From Weissella fangxianensis (GTDB lineage Bacteria > Bacillota > Bacilli > Lactobacillales > Lactobacillaceae), in the NCBI RefSeq assembly GCF_024718545.1, contig NZ_JAMXDB010000002.1, positions 1 through 64,000 of the forward strand: a stretch of DNA of 64,000 bases, given 5' to 3'. A program made the position numbers and the translations under genes. Positions 56,972 through 64,000 of the stretch are shown one piece after another. Positions within the stretch are counted from its first letter, which is position 1. Each line of letters starts with the position of its first letter. The notes beneath the pieces are model-generated. The model searched no databases. It was not told the origin of the DNA and saw only the letters and a program-made list of their open reading frames with translations.

Positions 56972-57446
56972 TGAATATCTAACACCCGGGGATGTAGCAA
57001 TTGATGCAACCATTCGTCACGGTGATATCACCCGCTTCTTAGCTAGTCGAGTTGGTGATACTGGTAAAGTGCTAGCTTTTTCAGACTTAAAGTCTGAAAT
57101 CGATGATGTCGCAGCTTCCTTATTTTTAAGTGGCTTAAATGAACGTGTCGACCTAATTAGCAAGGGATTTACTGATATTCCTGCTTATTTGGACCCAACT
57201 GAGCCCATTGGCGCAGCTATCTTTCAATTAGATGAACAAAGTATCGCGGCCAATGTTCAAACCATTATTAAGTCACTACTAATGGTTCTAAAAACAGATG
57301 GTTTGCTATGCTTACTTAGTGAGGATAACGATTCATTATTAGCTATTAAAAGTTATCTAGCAAAATTACCTGACACTTCATATAGCGTTTCTTATTATCA
57401 AGACGTCTTAACGCAAAGTAGTGCCTTGGTCGTGCAACGCCATTAA
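56934..57446 (+). CDS. Degenerate MnmM/YtqB-like methyltransferase
   Basis: A 170-residue Rossmann-fold protein of the YtqB family, whose intact members (MnmM) add a methyl group at the wobble uridine of some tRNAs. Overall length and order fit, but the key motifs are changed. The SAM loop, usually DATAGNGHDTLFLA, reads DATIRHGDITRFLA. The NLGYLPGG segment is replaced by FQLDEQSIAAN. I infer weak or lost catalysis. It is coupled by overlap to the PAP2 gene. An intact copy would have to be elsewhere. Confidence 0.72.
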   Translation: MRSIQNLVQISLNEYLTPGDVAIDATIRHGDITRFLASRVGDTGKVLAFSDLKSEIDDVAASLFLSGLNERVDLISKGFTDIPAYLDPTEPIGAAIFQLDEQSIAANVQTIIKSLLMVLKTDGLLCLLSEDNDSLLAIKSYLAKLPDTSYSVSYYQDVLTQSSALVVQRH

Positions 57447-57480
57447 TTGTTGGAGAAGCCGAGACAAAATCAACAAGAAA

Positions 57481-57514
57481 AGCGGTTGGAACATCAAAAA
57501 ATGTTCCAACCGCT
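57481..57514 (+). terminator. Bidirectional terminator after the MnmM-like gene
   Basis: A perfect 14-bp stem (57481-57494 with 57501-57514) flanked by A and T runs; it also ends the converging rlmCD transcript. Confidence 0.92.
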
Positions 57515-57518
57515 TTTT

Positions 57519-58895
57519 CTAATTATTTGGTTCAAAAACGGTGACTACTTCAACATGGGCTGTTTGTGGGAATTGATCCAGTGGCTGAACATCCCCTTTT
57601 ATGTGGAAGCCTTGGTCAATCAAGTACCTAGCATCTCGGGCCATTGTGGCTGGATTGCACGATACGTAAACAAAACGGTCAGGGCGCATTTCAGTCACTG
57701 CATCAAGCAATTCATTGGTCAAACCACGGCGAGGTGGATCAACAAAAATAACATTAGCATGCAAGCCTTCTTGTTGCCACCTATGCATCTGCTCAGGCGC
57801 GTCTGCCGTAATAAAGGTGGCATTTTCCACCTGATTATTTGCCACATTCTTCTGCGCATCAATGACTGCCCGTTCAATAACTTCAACACCGAGTACTTGC
57901 TTTACCTGGCTAGCAACTGTTAACCCAATCGTCCCAATGCCGGAATAGGCATCAATAACCGTATCGGTTGGTTTTAATTCGGCCTTTTTAGCCGCTAAAG
58001 CATATAACACTTCCGTTGTTTGTGGATTTACTTGATAAAACGAATTTGGTCCAATTTCAAATTCAATGCCAAGCAACGTATCATGAATGGCGTCTGCACC
58101 CCATAGCGTCCGATTATCACCCGACATCAACAAATGTAACGCTCTGGGATTGTGATTCAAAACAACACTACGAATACCTGGCACAACAGCCGCAATTTCA
58201 GTGGCGATTGCAGCTTCATCCTTAATAGTTGCTGTTTGTGAAACCAAAACAACCATTAATTCATGACTATAGTAGCCGCGACGAACCATAATATAGCGCA
58301 TCTCACCTTGTTGGGTTTCATCACTGAATACAGATACATGGTGTGCAGTTAAAATATCACGGACTGTCCCAATTGTTTGATCGATCACCGGATCATTAAC
58401 ATAATAGTCACTCAAAGGCAAAATTTCCCCAGGTGTCCGTCGTTTAATGAAACCCGTAACCAACTTATCCCCGTCACGTTTAATAGGTACAACCGTTTTA
58501 TTACGATAGTGAGTTGGGTTCTCCATGCCAATTGTTGGCGCAATGTTCGCCTCAATGCCTGCTGATCGATAGAATTTTTCTACCTGAAACTGCTTTAACT
58601 TTAATTGTGCCTCATAGCGCAAATTAATATAGGGTGCAATCCCGACATCTAGTAGATAATCTTTACCCGTCTCCACACGATCTGGTGATGGATTTACGAC
58701 CGCAATCACTTCTGCGCGGGCAAACTTTCGGTTAACTTGTGTGATTTCAAAAGTGACCGTTTCATCAAGAAATGCATTGGCCATGTGAATAGGATAATCA
58801 TCCAACATCACAACGCCAAACCCATTGTAGCGAACATCGATCACCTGCCCCGTCAGTTTTTGTCCCAAACGTACAGGCATGATTATATGGCTCAT
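57519..58895 (-). CDS. rlmCD: 23S rRNA (uracil-C5)-methyltransferase RlmCD-like, no Fe-S cysteines
   Basis: A TrmA/RumA-family enzyme of 458 residues. The TRAM domain is at about 5-65; the SAM domain has IDAYSGIGTIGL near 316-327, FVDPPRRGL near 376-384 and the catalytic Cys in VYVSCNPATMARD near 402-414. The CxxxxxCGGC segment that binds a [4Fe-4S] cluster in the family is lost (LLDVGIAPYINLRYEAQ), as is the fourth Cys (LSDYYVND). Which uridine it modifies (747 or 1939, or both as in B. subtilis) cannot be told. Confidence 0.9.
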   Translation of the reverse strand: MSHIIMPVRLGQKLTGQVIDVRYNGFGVVMLDDYPIHMANAFLDETVTFEITQVNRKFARAEVIAVVNPSPDRVETGKDYLLDVGIAPYINLRYEAQLKLKQFQVEKFYRSAGIEANIAPTIGMENPTHYRNKTVVPIKRDGDKLVTGFIKRRTPGEILPLSDYYVNDPVIDQTIGTVRDILTAHHVSVFSDETQQGEMRYIMVRRGYYSHELMVVLVSQTATIKDEAAIATEIAAVVPGIRSVVLNHNPRALHLLMSGDNRTLWGADAIHDTLLGIEFEIGPNSFYQVNPQTTEVLYALAAKKAELKPTDTVIDAYSGIGTIGLTVASQVKQVLGVEVIERAVIDAQKNVANNQVENATFITADAPEQMHRWQQEGLHANVIFVDPPRRGLTNELLDAVTEMRPDRFVYVSCNPATMARDARYLIDQGFHIKGDVQPLDQFPQTAHVEVVTVFEPNN

Positions 58896-58959
58896 TTTAT
58901 TTCTCTCATTATCTTTAGCATTCTTTTTCCTATTATACTAGTTTATTGGTTGTAGGCAA

Positions 58960-59364
58960 TTAATCAATTGGACAACCAATTAGGCGGCAAAGTTGTTGCA
59001 CCATCCAAATCATACTTGGCAATGCCACACTAACACCAATCAACCATTTAAAAAAACGCATATCCGCCACGATTGTTTTTAGCCCCACCTTAACTTCAGC
59101 CATATCCAATTTTAATTCTTGAACATCCTGTTTTAAGTCACTAACATCTCGTTTTAGATAACGTACATCCACCTGTAACTCGGTCACACTAACTTTTAAA
59201 ACCTGGACATCGTTTTTTAAATCAGAAATTTCATGATTGTAATGTACACTATCATGCTTTAAAGATGCCACATCTTGTTGTAAATGTTTAAAATCATCAT
59301 CTTTGAATGACATAAAATCATCTACGGTCATTAAATTATGAACTTCCAAATCCGCTGTAGCCAT
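58960..59364 (-). CDS. Coiled-coil protein with C-terminal membrane segment
   Basis: A 134-residue protein of no family I can name. Residues about 28-100 are a long coiled coil made of seven-residue repeats of the type DLKxDVQxLK, the 'leucine/lysine/aspartate' pattern repeated at least six times. The C-terminus (about 106-125, WLIGVSVALPSMIWMV) is one hydrophobic segment. It may be an oligomeric tail-anchored protein. The ribosome site GAGGGAAAA is close to the ATG. The repeats are visible at the DNA level also and could recombine. Confidence 0.7.
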   Translation of the reverse strand: MATADLEVHNLMTVDDFMSFKDDDFKHLQQDVASLKHDSVHYNHEISDLKNDVQVLKVSVTELQVDVRYLKRDVSDLKQDVQELKLDMAEVKVGLKTIVADMRFFKWLIGVSVALPSMIWMVQQLCRLIGCPID

Positions 59365-59442
59365 GTTTTTCCCTCGTTTCGTGACTAGTAAAATTTATTG
59401 TACCAAAATATTTGCACGACCATAGACGCACTTTTATATGTA

Positions 59443-59478
59443 GAAAAAAAGTTGCGTTAGTCAACAGACCCACGCAAC
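59443..59478 (-). terminator. Terminator of the MFS carrier gene
   Basis: A 7-bp GC-rich stem (59451-59457 with 59472-59478), followed by eight T residues on the minus strand. Confidence 0.8.
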
Positions 59479-59488
59479 AAATAATTAA

Positions 59489-60673
59489 TTATTCAAAAAT
59501 AGTTTCATCACGCTCAACAAACCACATTAAGCAGATAAAAATGACAATGGCAATAGCCATGACTGTCGTCTGCAAAAACCAACTATCTAACTGGGCGAAC
59601 AACACACCATAAGCCCAAGGTGCTCCAGCAGCAATTAAGTAGCCACCCGTTTGTGCCATACCAGATAGTGCGGAACTTTCCAGAGGATTACGTGTTCTAA
59701 TAGCATATGAAGTTACCATATAAACAAACACAGCTGTTCCTCCCAAGCCAATAAAGCTCGTCACGATCAGCCACCAAATCAAGCCAGCTTGCGTATTATA
59801 CATCATGATGATAGCAATCAACCATAGACTGGTTGCCCCAGTCATAAAGTGAACACGTTGCTTATAATTAGCTCGCTCTAAAAAGCTAGGTACCCACATT
59901 GACGCTGGAATACCAATCAATGACATCACACCGATTACCCAACCGGCTTGTGTCGCTGTCAATCCGGTGTGTTGCGCAACTGTTGGTACCCAAGCGATAC
60001 TTGTATAGAAAACTGCCGATTGAATACCAGCCATAACTAACATTGCCCAAGCATACTTATTGCGCCATGGGTGAACTTGATTAGCCTTATTCTCAGATTG
60101 TTGCGTACGTTTCTTAGCGGATGAATCAACATTCACATACATGTGCAATATCCAAGTGATAACAACTAACAAAACAATCACAGAAAGGAACACAACTAAC
60201 ATCTGCCAGCTAAACGTTTTAGTAACTGGTACTGCGATAATTTGGAAAATCGCCGTCATTAAAGTCATGGTTGTACTATACAATGACGTATAAGTCCCAA
60301 TTTTATTAGGCGTAAATTTAACCAATGTTGCTGGTAGCAGCACATTAATATAAGCAATACCAATCCCTACCAAAATCGTTCCAATAAATAACATTGAGGC
60401 GCTGGCAACACGTAAAAGTGAACCCAAAAGCACTAGCAATAGTGCTCCTAAGAAGGTCTTTTCTATCCCAAAACGACGAGTCATATAGCTCGTGGTTGGT
60501 GAAAAAATTGCAAACGTTAATAACGGCAAAGTTGTTAGAATACCGAGTTGACTGACTGGTAGTCCAAATGAATGTGCAACATTGTCAATCACGACCGGTA
60601 TTGTGGTAAATGTTGCTCGCATCACAACACCTAATAACACAATACTCAGTGTAAATACCCACTTTTTTCTCAT
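59489..60673 (-). CDS. MFS transporter, CynX/NimT type
   Basis: A 12-helix carrier of 394 residues resembling the cyanate/nitroimidazole transporter branch; its substrate is unknown. The RATFTTIPVVIDNVA segment of helix 1 (about 18-32 from the start I use) is characteristic of this group. I start at ATG 60673, where AAGGAG stands six bases upstream, rather than at 60709. A soluble loop near 190-205 separates the two six-helix halves. Confidence 0.87.
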   Translation of the reverse strand: MRKKWVFTLSIVLLGVVMRATFTTIPVVIDNVAHSFGLPVSQLGILTTLPLLTFAIFSPTTSYMTRRFGIEKTFLGALLLVLLGSLLRVASASMLFIGTILVGIGIAYINVLLPATLVKFTPNKIGTYTSLYSTTMTLMTAIFQIIAVPVTKTFSWQMLVVFLSVIVLLVVITWILHMYVNVDSSAKKRTQQSENKANQVHPWRNKYAWAMLVMAGIQSAVFYTSIAWVPTVAQHTGLTATQAGWVIGVMSLIGIPASMWVPSFLERANYKQRVHFMTGATSLWLIAIIMMYNTQAGLIWWLIVTSFIGLGGTAVFVYMVTSYAIRTRNPLESSALSGMAQTGGYLIAAGAPWAYGVLFAQLDSWFLQTTVMAIAIVIFICLMWFVERDETIFE

Positions 60674-60830
60674 CTCATTCTCCTTCAAATAAATTCCACT
60701 CCCAACCATATAACAAAATAAGAAAAATAAAAAGAGAGCGCGTAAAAAAAGTCGTTTTGAGGCCTCGGACTTTTGGAACGCGTTTATGCTATAAAATTTA
60801 CAGGCTGATAATCAACACATTTTTCATACA

Positions 60831-60864
60831 AAAAAGAGGCAGACAATTGTTTTGTCCACCCCTT
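60831..60864 (-). terminator. Weak terminator of the flavin reductase gene
   Basis: An imperfect stem (about 60836-60846 with 60852-60862), then A residues on the plus strand that read as T on the minus strand. Confidence 0.45.
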
Positions 60865-60912
60865 CGACAGTTATCATAACTGACTTAATGATTTATATTT
60901 GGAAATAGTTGC

Positions 60913-61452
60913 TTACTTTGTTGCAAATTCAGCAAATTGTGCACCAACGCCAGCCAAGAATTTTTTCGTATCTTCGTTAGTAATCTTACCATCTTCATTA
61001 GCAAGCGACATCGTGTTACCAATGAACAATTCAGGTTGGTGCATGATCTTCATGTCCAAGAAGTCCAATGAGTTACGCAATACATGGTGAGCAGCGACAC
61101 CAGCGATACCAGAAATTGATTGTGAAGCTGGCAATACTGGCTTACCTGCCCAAACACTTTGTCCCCATGGACGAGAAGCAACGTCCAATGCATTCTTCAA
61201 TGCTGCTGGAACACTACGGTTGTGTTCTGGCGTTACCATAATAAATGCATCTTGTGCCTTTACGGCTTCACGGAATTCAGTATACTCAGCAGGAGAAGCT
61301 TCATCGTAATCTTGGTTATACAAAGGCAACTTGGCAATATCCAAGTATGTCACTTCAGCGTCTGCAGGCAAGCCGGCAACCAAAGCTTCGGCAACACCTA
61401 ATGAGTATGAGTTCTTACGAATTGATCCAACAATTACACCATATTTTGTCAT
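60913..61452 (-). CDS. NADPH-dependent FMN reductase family protein
   Basis: A flavodoxin-like oxidoreductase of 179 residues. The FMN phosphate-binding loop is GSIRKNSYS at about 9-17, and the TPEHNRSVPAALKNALD motif near 74-90 covers the flavin. Such proteins (azoreductase/quinone reductase type) reduce quinones or chromate. It is a single gene whose ATG has AAGGAG about 8 bases upstream. Confidence 0.92.
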   Translation of the reverse strand: MTKYGVIVGSIRKNSYSLGVAEALVAGLPADAEVTYLDIAKLPLYNQDYDEASPAEYTEFREAVKAQDAFIMVTPEHNRSVPAALKNALDVASRPWGQSVWAGKPVLPASQSISGIAGVAAHHVLRNSLDFLDMKIMHQPELFIGNTMSLANEDGKITNEDTKKFLAGVGAQFAEFATK

Positions 61453-61564
61453 GTTATTAACACTCCTTAAATTTATTCATTATGTACAACTTATAACTCG
61501 TTACCACTATCTTAACTTACTTTTTAAAAGTTGTGAATACTTATTTTTTATAAGTGATACAAAA

Positions 61565-61593
61565 AAGCCAGAACATTTTATCTGTTCCAGCTT
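61565..61593 (-). terminator. Terminator of the butanediol dehydrogenase gene
   Basis: An 11-bp stem with two mismatches (61565-61575 with 61583-61593), followed by six T residues on the minus strand. Confidence 0.7.
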
Positions 61594-61606
61594 CATTATT
61601 TGAAAA

Positions 61607-62659
61607 TTAATTTTCTTTAGTTAAGTCAATCAAAATCTTGGCTTGTGACTTGTCTGTTGACAAACGATCAAATCCTTTTTCAACAACATCATCCAAACCA
61701 ATGATATCTGTAATAACTGGCTCAACATTAATCTGGCCTGAACTAACTAGGTCAACAGTTTGTTGGAAGGTCTCACGTGAGTATGCAATGGTTGAAGTCA
61801 ACTTAACACCAGCGTTCATTAATTGCATTGGATCAAATGAGATTGGGTGAGCAAAGATTGAAACAATCACTGCTGTTCCACGGGCCTTTGTCACATCGAT
61901 TGCTTGCTCAAAGGTAGGTTGTACACCGGCAACTTCAAATGAAACGTCTGCGCCTCCACCCAAAATTTCACGAACAGTTGCAACCGCATCGTCAACTTCA
62001 CTAGGGTTCACAACATCAGTTGCTCCCATGGCCAATGCCTTTTCCAAACGAACAGCTGATAAATCAACCGCAACAATCTTAGTTGCACCAGCAGCCTTAG
62101 CAGCAGCAGCAACTAACACACCAATTGGTCCAGCACCAAAGATGGCAACCTTCTCACCGAACTTCAAGCCACCCTCTTTAACAGCTTGTACAGCAACAGC
62201 AGTTGGCTCAATAGTCGCAGCCAACTTTAGTGGGAACTCTTCTGGTAATGCATATAAGTTTCCTTCTGGCACATTAACATGCGCAGCGAAACCACCATTA
62301 CAGCTCAAACCAATAAAGCTATAACCATCATAAACATCAACGTCGTCTGGTGATTCCCCATGTGTAACCGTTGGATTAACTGAAACATGATCACCGACTT
62401 TATAGTTTTTAACATCCTTACCAACTGACTCAATGACGCCTGAGAATTCATGTCCCATGGTAATTGGTGCTTCACCACCAGTTAATTCGTCAACCTTATC
62501 AACCGGAATAAATACAGGACCCTCTAAGTATTCATGCAAATCACTACCACAGATTCCTGCATATGCCACACGAATAACGACTTCATCATCTTTTGCTGGT
62601 TTCAAGTCTACATCTTCAACACGAATATCCTTTACACCATGCCATACTGCTGCCTTCAT
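61607..62659 (-). CDS. 2,3-butanediol dehydrogenase (zinc MDR family)
   Basis: A zinc alcohol dehydrogenase of 350 residues, probably R-specific 2,3-butanediol/acetoin dehydrogenase. The catalytic zinc ligands are in CGSDLHEY (about 37-44) and GHEFSG (about 70-75); the NAD motif is GAGPIGVLVA near 180-189. The structural-zinc cysteine cluster is replaced by NPTVTHGESPDD, usual for this subfamily. I start at 62659, which has GGGGGT seven bases upstream and gives the family N-terminus MKAAVWHG. A longer ORF to 62737 is not supported. The G-rich ribosome site could pair with the C-rich RNA at 8874-9021. Confidence 0.92.
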   Translation of the reverse strand: MKAAVWHGVKDIRVEDVDLKPAKDDEVVIRVAYAGICGSDLHEYLEGPVFIPVDKVDELTGGEAPITMGHEFSGVIESVGKDVKNYKVGDHVSVNPTVTHGESPDDVDVYDGYSFIGLSCNGGFAAHVNVPEGNLYALPEEFPLKLAATIEPTAVAVQAVKEGGLKFGEKVAIFGAGPIGVLVAAAAKAAGATKIVAVDLSAVRLEKALAMGATDVVNPSEVDDAVATVREILGGGADVSFEVAGVQPTFEQAIDVTKARGTAVIVSIFAHPISFDPMQLMNAGVKLTSTIAYSRETFQQTVDLVSSGQINVEPVITDIIGLDDVVEKGFDRLSTDKSQAKILIDLTKEN

Positions 62660-62930
62660 GTTAATACCCCCAAAAACATAAATTATAAAAATAAATACTA
62701 AAATCATCATTTCATGAAATCCGTATCTCATGAACAACTACATTTTATTCTCTAATTTCAAATGGTGCAATAGGGTCAGTTGCCAAAAAGTGGGACAATT
62801 AAAGTCCTGTTTTCAGGAAACGCTGATATGACAACAATAATAGTGAAATTTGTAACATGAAAACCCTTACATCATAAAATCATAATTTTTGCAAGTATTT
62901 ACTATTGTTTACAAAATCACAATAAAGACA

Positions 62931-63407
62931 TTATGCCTTGACTTTTAATGCTGTAATAATCTCTTTTTCCATCTTCTCAGGTTTAGTAATTGGTGCATAG
63001 CGATGAATGAGTTGCCCATCGCGACCAACCAAAAACTTAGTGTAGTTCCACTTTACAGGACCATTCCCTGACATATCTTTTAAATACGTAAACAATCCAT
63101 CTTCATCGTCACCATTAACCAGCACACGCTTGGTCATGGGGAATGTCACACCATAATGTACTTGGCAATAATCACTCGTTTCTTCATCCGTATCTAGTTC
63201 TTGCTTAAATTGATTTGATGGTAAGCCTAACACAACCAAGCCATCATCCTGATATTTTTTATAAAGAGATTCTAACCCTTCGAGTTGTGGGGCTAATCCA
63301 CATTTGCTGGCTGTATTAACAATGATCACCACTTTACCAGCGTAATCTTTTAAGTTAATTTCTTTACCGTTCATTTCCGTTTCCGCAAAATCATAAATTG
63401 ATGCCAT
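62931..63407 (-). CDS. Glutathione peroxidase family protein
   Basis: A thiol peroxidase of 158 residues. The peroxidatic Cys is in VNTASKCGLAPQ near 31-42, Gln in LPSNQFKQEL near 66-75 and Trp in VKWNYTKFLV near 122-131, so the catalytic tetrad with Asn is complete. The second Cys in SDYCQVHYGVTFP near 82-94 indicates that thioredoxin is the likely reductant. I start at 63407, where AAGG precedes the ATG. It is a single gene. Confidence 0.93.
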   Translation of the reverse strand: MASIYDFAETEMNGKEINLKDYAGKVVIIVNTASKCGLAPQLEGLESLYKKYQDDGLVVLGLPSNQFKQELDTDEETSDYCQVHYGVTFPMTKRVLVNGDDEDGLFTYLKDMSGNGPVKWNYTKFLVGRDGQLIHRYAPITKPEKMEKEIITALKVKA

Positions 63408-63585
63408 CGTACCCTTCTTTCTAAAAATAAAAGCATTAAACATATCACTCACACAATGCCATGTACAAGTACATTTACTATTTAGGTAATCTTTTTATAA
63501 CAAAACTTTCTTATAAGTATTATTATAAACCTATAAGGTTAACATTGACTAAAAGTAAGCACTAAGAAATACAAAACCATGTCAA

Positions 63586-64000
63586 TTAGTCATGAATAAT
63601 CGTTAATAGCGAACCCATTGGATCAATAATATTAATTTGGTCATTAGTATTTTCCCTTAATCCTGGCATGTTATTAGAACGTGTTGCTAATAATGAAAAA
63701 TACTTTTTGTCAACAATAACCTGCCAACTAAAAATGCCCGCCTCGTTAAGATGACGAAGCTCACTATGCTGACTTTGCCACAAGTTAACGGCATGATGGT
63801 GATGATAATGATTATTTGAATAAAAGCTAGCACTAGGTCGCATATCAGTAACTAAATCCATTTGTAGAAAATCTAAAAAGAAATGATCAGCTACGTCTAA
63901 GTTATTGCCCATAAAATGAAGATGACCAATCTTCATGCCTACAGGAAATCCTGTCCATTCGTGCTCTTTCTTGCTCAGCAATGCATCTGCATCTACCTCA
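63586..64000 (-). CDS. CatE-like VOC-family protein, 3' part (runs off the window)
   Basis: The C-terminal half of a glyoxalase/dioxygenase-fold protein similar to B. subtilis CatE. The frame is open to base 64000 and upstream codons (VDADALLSKKEHEWTG) continue the family pattern, so the gene starts outside. The metal ligands are His in GHLHF, the HHHHAVN segment and Glu/Asp near the end (NIIDPMGSLL, where many members have Glu). The annotated ATG-less start is therefore the window edge. Confidence 0.8.
   Translation of the reverse strand, partial: EVDADALLSKKEHEWTGFPVGMKIGHLHFMGNNLDVADHFFLDFLQMDLVTDMRPSASFYSNNHYHHHHAVNLWQSQHSELRHLNEAGIFSWQVIVDKKYFSLLATRSNNMPGLRENTNDQINIIDPMGSLLTIIHD

Noticed and set aside
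57447-57923. 158-residue ORF on the plus strand after the MnmM-like gene
   Set aside because: It runs through a terminator and then antisense to the conserved rlmCD gene; no ribosome site and no family likeness.
62803-62835. cre-like sequence and small hairpin in the region upstream of the butanediol dehydrogenase
   Set aside because: Three mismatches to the cre consensus and a stem of only four pairs; not supportable.

Overview
The window looks like chromosome from a low-GC lactic acid bacterium of the heterofermentative Lactobacillaceae (Leuconostoc/Weissella group, Weissella slightly favoured). The evidence is AT-rich DNA with strong GGAGG ribosome sites, frequent TTG/GTG starts, the walRKHIJ-htrA cluster, an rpsF-ssb-rpsR operon, AddAB, zwf and gnd (oxidative pentose-phosphate/phosphoketolase metabolism) and a butanediol-type dehydrogenase. 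Nearly all genes lie on the minus strand. I see no insertion sequence, prophage, rRNA operon or CRISPR array. Genus assignment is inference.

Layout. 0-8 kb: cshA helicase, murA, pyrG with a GGGC-type attenuator, rpoE, a HAD phosphatase and an HD hydrolase. 8-16 kb: a YwiB-like gene, a candidate C-rich small RNA, then htrA and walJ-I-H-K-R. 16-19 kb: three copies of tRNA-Lys(CTT), each with its own promoter, bracketing a guanine-riboswitch-controlled guaB and a catalytically degenerate guaB paralogue. 19-29.5 kb: rpsF-ssb-rpsR, nucleoside hydrolase, prs, glmU, purR, a Nudix gene, zwf and glpK. 29.6-38.4 kb: an MFS transporter and addAB. 38.5-46.6 kb: a stretch with three broken genes (a PepV-like peptidase, gnd, hom), an amino-acid permease behind an asparagine-codon attenuator, and a 45-residue small protein gene. 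46.7-49.5 kb: thrC-thrB-ACT regulator. 49.7-64 kb: a Fem transferase, a DnaA-box cluster, a lipid flippase, tRNA-Arg(CCT), leuS, a PAP2 phosphatase, a degenerate MnmM-like methyltransferase, an RlmCD-like methyltransferase, an MFS carrier, a flavin reductase, a butanediol dehydrogenase, a glutathione peroxidase and the end of a CatE-like gene.

The most notable system is upstream of the permease at 40017-41351. A 26-codon leader peptide with six consecutive Asn codons has a 14-bp antiterminator arm starting exactly 15 nt after the last Asn codon, followed by a 16-bp terminator. This is the textbook geometry of ribosome-mediated attenuation, here apparently sensing asparaginyl-tRNA. Other leads are the IMPDH/pseudo-IMPDH pair, the C-rich RNA at 8874-9021, a MurA with Asp in place of its catalytic Cys, and loss of the iron-sulfur cysteines in both AddB and RlmCD.

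Several breaks may be real gene decay or sequence errors. Two look like loss of one G from a GG pair (gnd and the MFS start). Three are in-frame TAA codons (one in the peptidase, two in hom).
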